From Bimastos eiseni (lineage: Eukaryota > Annelida > Clitellata > Crassiclitellata > Lumbricidae), in contig OY365810.1 in assembly GCA_959347315.1 (NCBI GenBank), positions 8,373,147 through 8,437,146 on the forward strand: a DNA stretch of 64,000 nucleotides. The letters run 5' to 3'. Positions 58,291-64,000 of the stretch are shown one piece after another. The position numbers and the translations under genes were made by a program. Each line of letters begins with the position of its first letter. The stretch's first letter is position 1. Below the pieces are notes generated by a model, which was not told the DNA's origin, did not search any database, and worked only from the letters and a program-made list of their open reading frames with translations.

Positions 58291-59397
58291 ATTTGTTATG
58301 GCATAATTTATTACATTAGTGTATAGTATAAATAGTCTATTAAAGTCCACACAGTTGAAGAAGAATATTGATATTTGGTATAGAGCAGCTTTTTCAACTG
58401 GTACATATATGTAGTACTAACTAAACACAAAACTCAAGTCATGATGATATGCAGTAATAATCCTCCATTCTGTCTCACTTCCACGCCAGTGCATTAAATA
58501 ATCAGGGCATAGCACTCGTGTCATCCAACTATCTTGCCAGATCCACTGAAGCTGGCAGCAATACAAAACCTACGTGTATCTGACTAGGAGCACAACACCA
58601 GATCTAAATCATAAGTTACAAAAAGTGATTTACACTGAGTTGGCAGAGCACCCAGTATCATTATCAGTATCATTATCAGTTTTGAGTATCAAAAAAGCAA
58701 CTGCCAGGACAGAACTCAGTTGGTGAAACTCGGAAACTATTACAGGTGTCTTCCTGCTCCTAATACCTCTGGACTGTGAACTATAAATAGCTGACCTTGT
58801 TAACTGAAATTTTGCCATTGTGACAGTGACAGTCCCAAGCCAAGGGGAAGGAGGAGGGCAATACATATTTGTTTGTTTGTTTTTATTAAGAAACAGTGTT
58901 GTTAAAGAGCAACCAATCAACTCTGCAGTTCTGCTTGGAACTACCAGCTGTGCCAAATCATTTTGACCCTAGTTCTGTCATTAGCCTTGATGTTCAATGA
59001 TTGCAGCATATTCTTCCTTTTTGGTTCTTCTCCAGAACGACCTAAACTCTGTCCCAACCCTATAAATGTCAATAGTTCAACAAATCCGTGAAAGCTCTCT
59101 GGGTATGATGTCTGTAGCTGAATATCTCTCTTCGATATGCATTTTCCCATTTTCATTTAGGTCAGGCTGACTAATGATCATTATGCTTTGCTGGCCAGTT
59201 GCCTATGTTGTCTCACCTAGACATAGCAACAGCAGCATAAATTAATTCTGTTCTGTATGACTCAGCAAAGCATAAATTTTCTTTTTCCCTCAAGTTATAT
59301 CAGTTAGTTTTATAACTTGCACTTTGACACCAGTTTTTAAATGAGCTATATAAATCCAATGACACAAACATGGACAGTCATACATACACACATACGG

Positions 59398-59545
59398 TTC
59401 CAGAGGCTTTCACCTCCGGACGTTTCACCTCTTGGGGCTTTCACCTCCGGACGTTTCACCATCGGACGATTCACCTTTAGGGGCTTTCACCTTTAGAGGC
59501 TTTCACCTCTAGGGGCTTTCACCTCTAGGGTTTTTCACCTCCTGG
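59398..59545. repeat. tandem TTTCACCTC repeat, about nine units
   Basis: Units of 15-18 bp with core GGCTTTCACCTC alternate with ACGTTTCACC. No inverted partner was found nearby. Confidence 0.8.
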
Positions 59546-59559
59546 GGATTGCTTAATTT

Positions 59560-60440
59560 ATAGACATGTAAAGTGAAATTTCGATGGGGATTGTCATTGA
59601 ATTGTACATAAATAATATACAGCATGCAAAGCAAATTTATTTAACATAAGCATAATGTGGCGGGTTCCTCTCTCGCCAGCTCCTTCTTCTAGATGACGAG
59701 ATTACCGCCTGTTCTTTCCTCAATCACCAAGCTCAGCAACACGACACACTGGATGGTTTTAATATGTATATTTAATTATATATATACACACCACTCATCC
59801 TATCTACACTTACTGGAGTTATTAGTGTCCTTTTTGAAATGTTTCCCTAGTTTACTACGTTGATTACCATTATCGTCAGAACGATCTAGCGTCTCCCACA
59901 GTTCCGAAAACAAGTCCTTGTTCCTTCGCTTGCTATACTATATGAACCCTTCTAGATGCGATATCCTTCGCCCTCCCAAACGCAAAACCATGGCTGTCAT
60001 GGCAGGGCCTTGTTAGTGTCATAGACAGGCAATAGGTTCCAGGGATTGAGTTACATTATTATCGTTATACCGCCTAATAGGTTGCGCCGTTCATGTCGGA
60101 ATTGTCCCTTAATTCTTGATCAGTGTCATCAAGCCAGTTTAGACCATATCTTCAGCTGGTTCATGAATTTCTTGTCCATGGGTCGCAAAGATGGGAGGGG
60201 CAGGCGGCTCTAACGTCTGCCTTCGTTGCTTGACACTCCGTTGCTTTTTGCATATTTCTCGCCGTCTGTATTGAGGCCGTCTGCCTCCGGCGAAGCCCAT
60301 TGATGTCTCCCATCCATCTCAGGTTTCAGGTAGACAATTTCATATGTAGTCCTCCCACGCCTCCGCTGTCGGTCGATGACTTCTATATAGCGCCATCGTC
60401 CAGAGTTTCGCGCGTGACACATAAGCAATTAACTGTAACA
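59560..60440. other. GC-richer stretch, no gene established
   Basis: Higher GC than its surroundings. The minus-strand frame 60210-60428 is basic and unrecognised. Confidence 0.35.
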
Positions 60441-60455
60441 AAATCGTTGGCTTAC

Positions 60456-60492
60456 CTCGCTTAGAAACGCCGCATTGAAACAACTCAGACAT
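60456..60492 (-). CDS. candidate first exon of the DOK-like gene
   Basis: An ATG followed by SELFQCGVSKR and a consensus donor GGTAAGCC. The pattern (hydrophobic, then G, then K/R) resembles the DOK4/5/6 N-terminus. However, it ends in phase 1 while the PH exon at 56656 starts in phase 0, and about five residues of the first PH strands are missing. A small extra exon would be needed, or this exon belongs to something else. Confidence 0.25.
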
Positions 60493-60989
60493 TCTGCAAC
60501 GGTTAGCGTTCACCTCTTACTTGCTACTTCTGAGATTGGATGCTTATATTATAGGCTTTGCTACACACTGTGCTGTGGAAAATCTATTTACTCTAGGCTT
60601 TATTAGTTGTATGCATGTAAGGTATGTAAATAATGAACTGCATATTTGTCATTTGTAATCAATAAGCAAATAAAAAATAACTAAATAAGCCTAAAACCTC
60701 CTCAACTGCATTCTACTCATTACCGAAAACTACTTTTTTTAGCCATAGTCCGACCAGGAGCACCTGGTATCTAGAAGGGGCACTATATCAAGTTTCATTG
60801 ATTAATATTACTAGCTGTCAACCCATGAAAAATCACAGGTGGTACATTATTGAAACCTTATTTTTAAACGACAGTCACAAAGCTATTATTTTTATTATTA
60901 TTATTATTATTACTATTACTATAATTACTGTTATTATTATGATTTTCGCTAAGTGTATGTAGCAAGAGATTTTTATCCAGTCTTCATGC

Positions 60990-61180
60990 GTGGTATTGTA
61001 GTCAAATGGTTAGGGTTCAGCCTTTAATGTGGAGCGTATGGGTTAGAGCCTACACCTACGTAGTCACTGTGTAAGGAAGAACCTTGAGCAAGTCTTTCAT
61101 ATACAGTTCTTCAGTACCATAGATGATATATTGCATCGTCATGTGTGCATTGTTGAACTTTGTAATGAGAGCAATATCAA
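60990..61180 (+). mobile_element. tRNA-like SINE, copy 2
   Basis: Shares motif order with 49125-49310, including GGGTTAGAGCCTAC, CACTGTGTAAGGA, GAGCAAGTCTTTC and ATCGTCATGTGTGCA. A (TTA)n run precedes it near 60890. Confidence 0.55.
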
Positions 61181-61524
61181 AAACAGATACATTGTATTGT
61201 AATAATTTCGACATAACCGTTAAAGGTTGTCCTCAGTAGAATAACTGTTTTTTGTAGTTGAGAACATATGACACATGCGTCTGGCACAGAATCGTTACAG
61301 GAAATGCTGGCAGGCACTATCACATGCTTAGGATGAATTATTAACCATAGCAGTGACAGCAGAAGATGATAAAACACATTGTATTAAAAAAACTAATTGA
61401 TTTAACAGAGAGACACTGCAGTCTCTGCCAAAATAGACGAACACAGATCGAATAAAAAGAAGGACAAAGTGCAAATGGACAAATAAAATGATTTCTTTTA
61501 GGGTGAATTTATTGACGAGTATGA

Positions 61525-61900
61525 TATTCATTCATTCATTCAAAGATTTATATAGCACCATTTCAGGGAAACTACTCAGAGATGCTCTCGACTCCAGCAC
61601 GCTAAAAAGAACAGTTAAGAACATTTCAGAAGCAGTTCCAGGAACAACTCCAAAGGAACCGTTCAAGACCACTGGGCCTATCACAAAATAGTTTTGATTC
61701 AGCATACATGTATTTGCAGTTTTGGCAAAAGGGACCAAAAAACCCTTCTCTGAGAAGCGGAGGGGACAAGACAGCTCACACTGCAGATAGGCTGGAGCAA
61801 TGCCCTGACCTCGCTGCACCAGAGTAGCAACCCTGTTCTTAAATTGTTGGCTGATAGGGAACCAGCGGAGAACCTAGAGCATATGGCTGGAGACATGAAC
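61525..61900 (-). mobile_element. probable LINE/SINE 3' tail
   Basis: On the minus strand, GGTGCTATATAAATC runs into an ATGAATGA tail, like the tails of the LINE fragments at 18.4, 19.4 and 53.5 kb. The body upstream is unrecognised. Confidence 0.4.
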
Positions 61901-61999
61901 AATTATAATAGGAATCTGCCCAGTGAGGCAAGCTGTAAAGTACAGGACTCGGTTCAAGCTAGCTATTTAGCCTGATGGGAAACCAGAGCAAAGCGATCA

Positions 62000-63340
62000 G
62001 CAATAGTCATGGCAATATAATATTATCTCTTTCAATGCAATGCTTTCTGCACCACCTTCCCTAAACCTGAACATTGATGAGCAACTGCAGTTCTTTATCT
62101 CCAGAATATTTCTCAGGTTTAAAGGTCACATTATGTATCTAAGGAAAAACACATTATAATGAGTAACACAAAGAGAGTGATAAAAATTAATAATCTAACC
62201 GGAAGTGTTTTGCGTTTGAGTCTAACCGGTCCTTGTTTCACAATATCAGTGAAGTTCATGGACATGGCTAAGAAGTGCTGTATATCAAAGACCTCACAAC
62301 AAAGAGCCGTTTTCTAAGTCGTTGAGATGTGTTCTCAGTCTACTTCTGATTAAATCCTGAAACAAAATCCAATAAAAAGGCAGTCTGTCAATTGCAAAAC
62401 TCTCAAAAATACGCACAAGGCCTCATAAACAGAAATATTGACCTTCTTCGGATGACATTAATACATGACAATTGACAGATTGTATGTGTAGAACACTTAC
62501 CCGGTTATAAAATTTGCATATATTCACAAATACTAAAGGCAATAAAATGGCCAATACAAAAGATGTTTTCAGTCCAGGGTTTTAAAATGGGTCATAAATA
62601 GACTAAGAGGATTTTTATAATTGTCATCAAACAAAGGAACTGAATCTCAGCTATTTTATGCTATTCCAGCCAATTCATGGTTTGACTAAAATAAATTCTA
62701 CTCGATAAAAACAGTACCTTGTGAAAAAACATTCTGCATCATCAACATGATGTAAAAGTTTGTGGTCTAACAAACAAGGTCCAGCAGGGTCACTTGGCTT
62801 GGGCCACTTGGCCTGGACCTCAAATAAAATAGATATTTCAAATTTTGCATTACTTAATGACATATACATGTGTATACTAGAAATAGAACAGGTGAAAGAA
62901 TTCTGCTACCTAGAGGTATGTATGATCTTTTTTCAGTCAACAGCAACTTTCCACAATTATCTTTTATTCAACACTATATTTGCTTTCCTTCCTCATTTAT
63001 ATATTTATTTAAAATTTTAAGTATATTTTTAATAACATTTCTACAAATTCAATATGATTTTGTTATACTTTTACTAATATTTCCTTTGTTATGAAATAAA
63101 ATTGACCTCATGTCTATCATGGCATCTTAAAAACAGCAATTTAATTACTTCCAAAGTTAATATCTGTTTACAGAGTAACAAGACTTTAAGACCCTAAATC
63201 CTTAGTATGCAATCCTCACCTCACTCAGTTCTAAAAAATGGTGTACCAACAAGTCAACAAAGCTGTGCCCTCGCCCTCAACTTAACTTTTCAAAAATTGG
63301 TGTTCACTGAAATAACAGGGATACGATCCTATCCTCCAAT
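62000..63340. other. AT-rich, no gene seen
   Basis: No recognisable coding or repeat content. Confidence 0.4.
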
Positions 63341-63359
63341 CGTAGTAGTAGTTGCAGTT

Positions 63360-63490
63360 TAACGACACTGTGTGGTAACATAGACCATCAGCATCGCCCT
63401 CCTCCTTCTTCCAGGCTTGGGACTAGCACCATACACTGACCGGCAATGCGCGGACGTCTGGTGTCGGAGTTTCCTCCAGTCGTGGTGATT
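63360..63490. repeat. dispersed repeat, copy 2 of 2
   Basis: Resembles 16755-16880 (TTTAACGACACTGTG, GACCATCAGC, CTTGGGACTAGCAC in order). Confidence 0.6.
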
Positions 63491-64000
63491 AACATCCCTT
63501 AAATGGATTGTAATGAATGCTGAAATTCTCAAGGGTTTCAGAGGTTCTATAGAGAATATATAGGTCAAGCCACATACTTCGTGTACATAGGCCGATCATA
63601 TGGCAGCTCCTAAATCATAACTACAGGTGTAACACCTACGTCCATGGAATATCAACTGTTTCATCTGGCTAGCGATTCTATATCCACTTTACTAAATCGA
63701 AGACAGTTTAACCAACATGATCAACATGTCTAAGTTAAACTGTTTAATTATGCTGACAATAGGTATATACATAGATGCAGTCCTTTGGATACGCCATCCC
63801 TCTAGTCGCGCCAACAACAGTTTCTGTTTTGACATGCAGTAATCAGAGTCTTAGTAGCGAACTCCACTAATCCGGTTCGTGGTACTACAGTTTCCTAGAC
63901 TTTTTAACACAGCTGGGCTTACCTCAAAAACTGGCGAAAACTACAAACTTCCATCAAATAACTTTTATAGATCGTCCATTGATGTACTTTCGATGTACAC

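Noticed and set aside
60210..60428. Basic minus-strand frame near the candidate DOK first exon
   Set aside because: No motif recognised and no splice sites that would connect it to the PH exon.
61532..61819. 95-codon minus-strand frame
   Set aside because: It runs into a retroelement-type tail and has no recognised protein motif.

Overview
This is eukaryotic DNA from an animal. Genes are split by introns with GT/AG borders, intergenic DNA is AT-rich and full of microsatellites, minisatellites and transposon relics, and the recognisable proteins are metazoan (RING/B-box TRIM-NHL proteins, a C2H2 zinc-finger protein, ELOF1, a DOK4/5/6-type adaptor). A tandem cluster of TRIM-like genes together with CR1/L2-like LINE tails, hAT-type elements and tRNA-like SINEs suggests an invertebrate deuterostome, perhaps an echinoderm. 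That placement is an inference and was not tested.

Layout. 1-9.8 kb: no convincing gene; simple repeats and a 38-copy 13-bp minisatellite. 9.8-15.8 kb: minus-strand TRIM gene 1, four coding exons (RING, two B-boxes, coiled coil, NHL). 16-19.5 kb: a 24-bp minisatellite and two LINE copies of one family, apparently nested in opposite orientation. 20.8-25.7 kb: minus-strand TRIM gene 2 with the same exon plan and phases; its NHL exon has a duplicated splice acceptor. 27.0-27.9 kb: decayed C2H2 gene on the plus strand, facing an intact 14-finger C2H2 gene on the minus strand (28.5-30.2 kb). 31.4-34.0 kb: a dense composite repeat built of degenerate short units in both orientations, containing a long palindrome. 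36.4-40.6 kb: a third TRIM copy, a pseudogene with no RING exon part, no NHL exon, in-frame stops, and a coiled-coil exon enlarged by 126-bp tandem repeats. 40.6-44.6 kb: nested repeats, including a non-autonomous hAT-like element with an 8-bp target duplication.

44.9-46.4 kb: complete two-exon ELOF1 (plus strand), whose exons are too short to stand out as long open frames. 50.5-56.7 kb: minus-strand DOK4/5/6-like adaptor, five well-supported exons covering the PH domain from its second strand, the PTB domain and a proline-rich tail; the first exon is uncertain. 57-64 kb: no supported gene; more dispersed repeats.

The first 42 kb is an accessory, duplication-rich region. The last 20 kb holds the conserved single-copy genes. 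The octamer TAGGCCTA, found about 20 times in the first 42 kb and not seen after that, follows the same boundary. All exon borders were read by eye from splice motifs, reading phase and comparison between paralogues; none was checked against transcripts.
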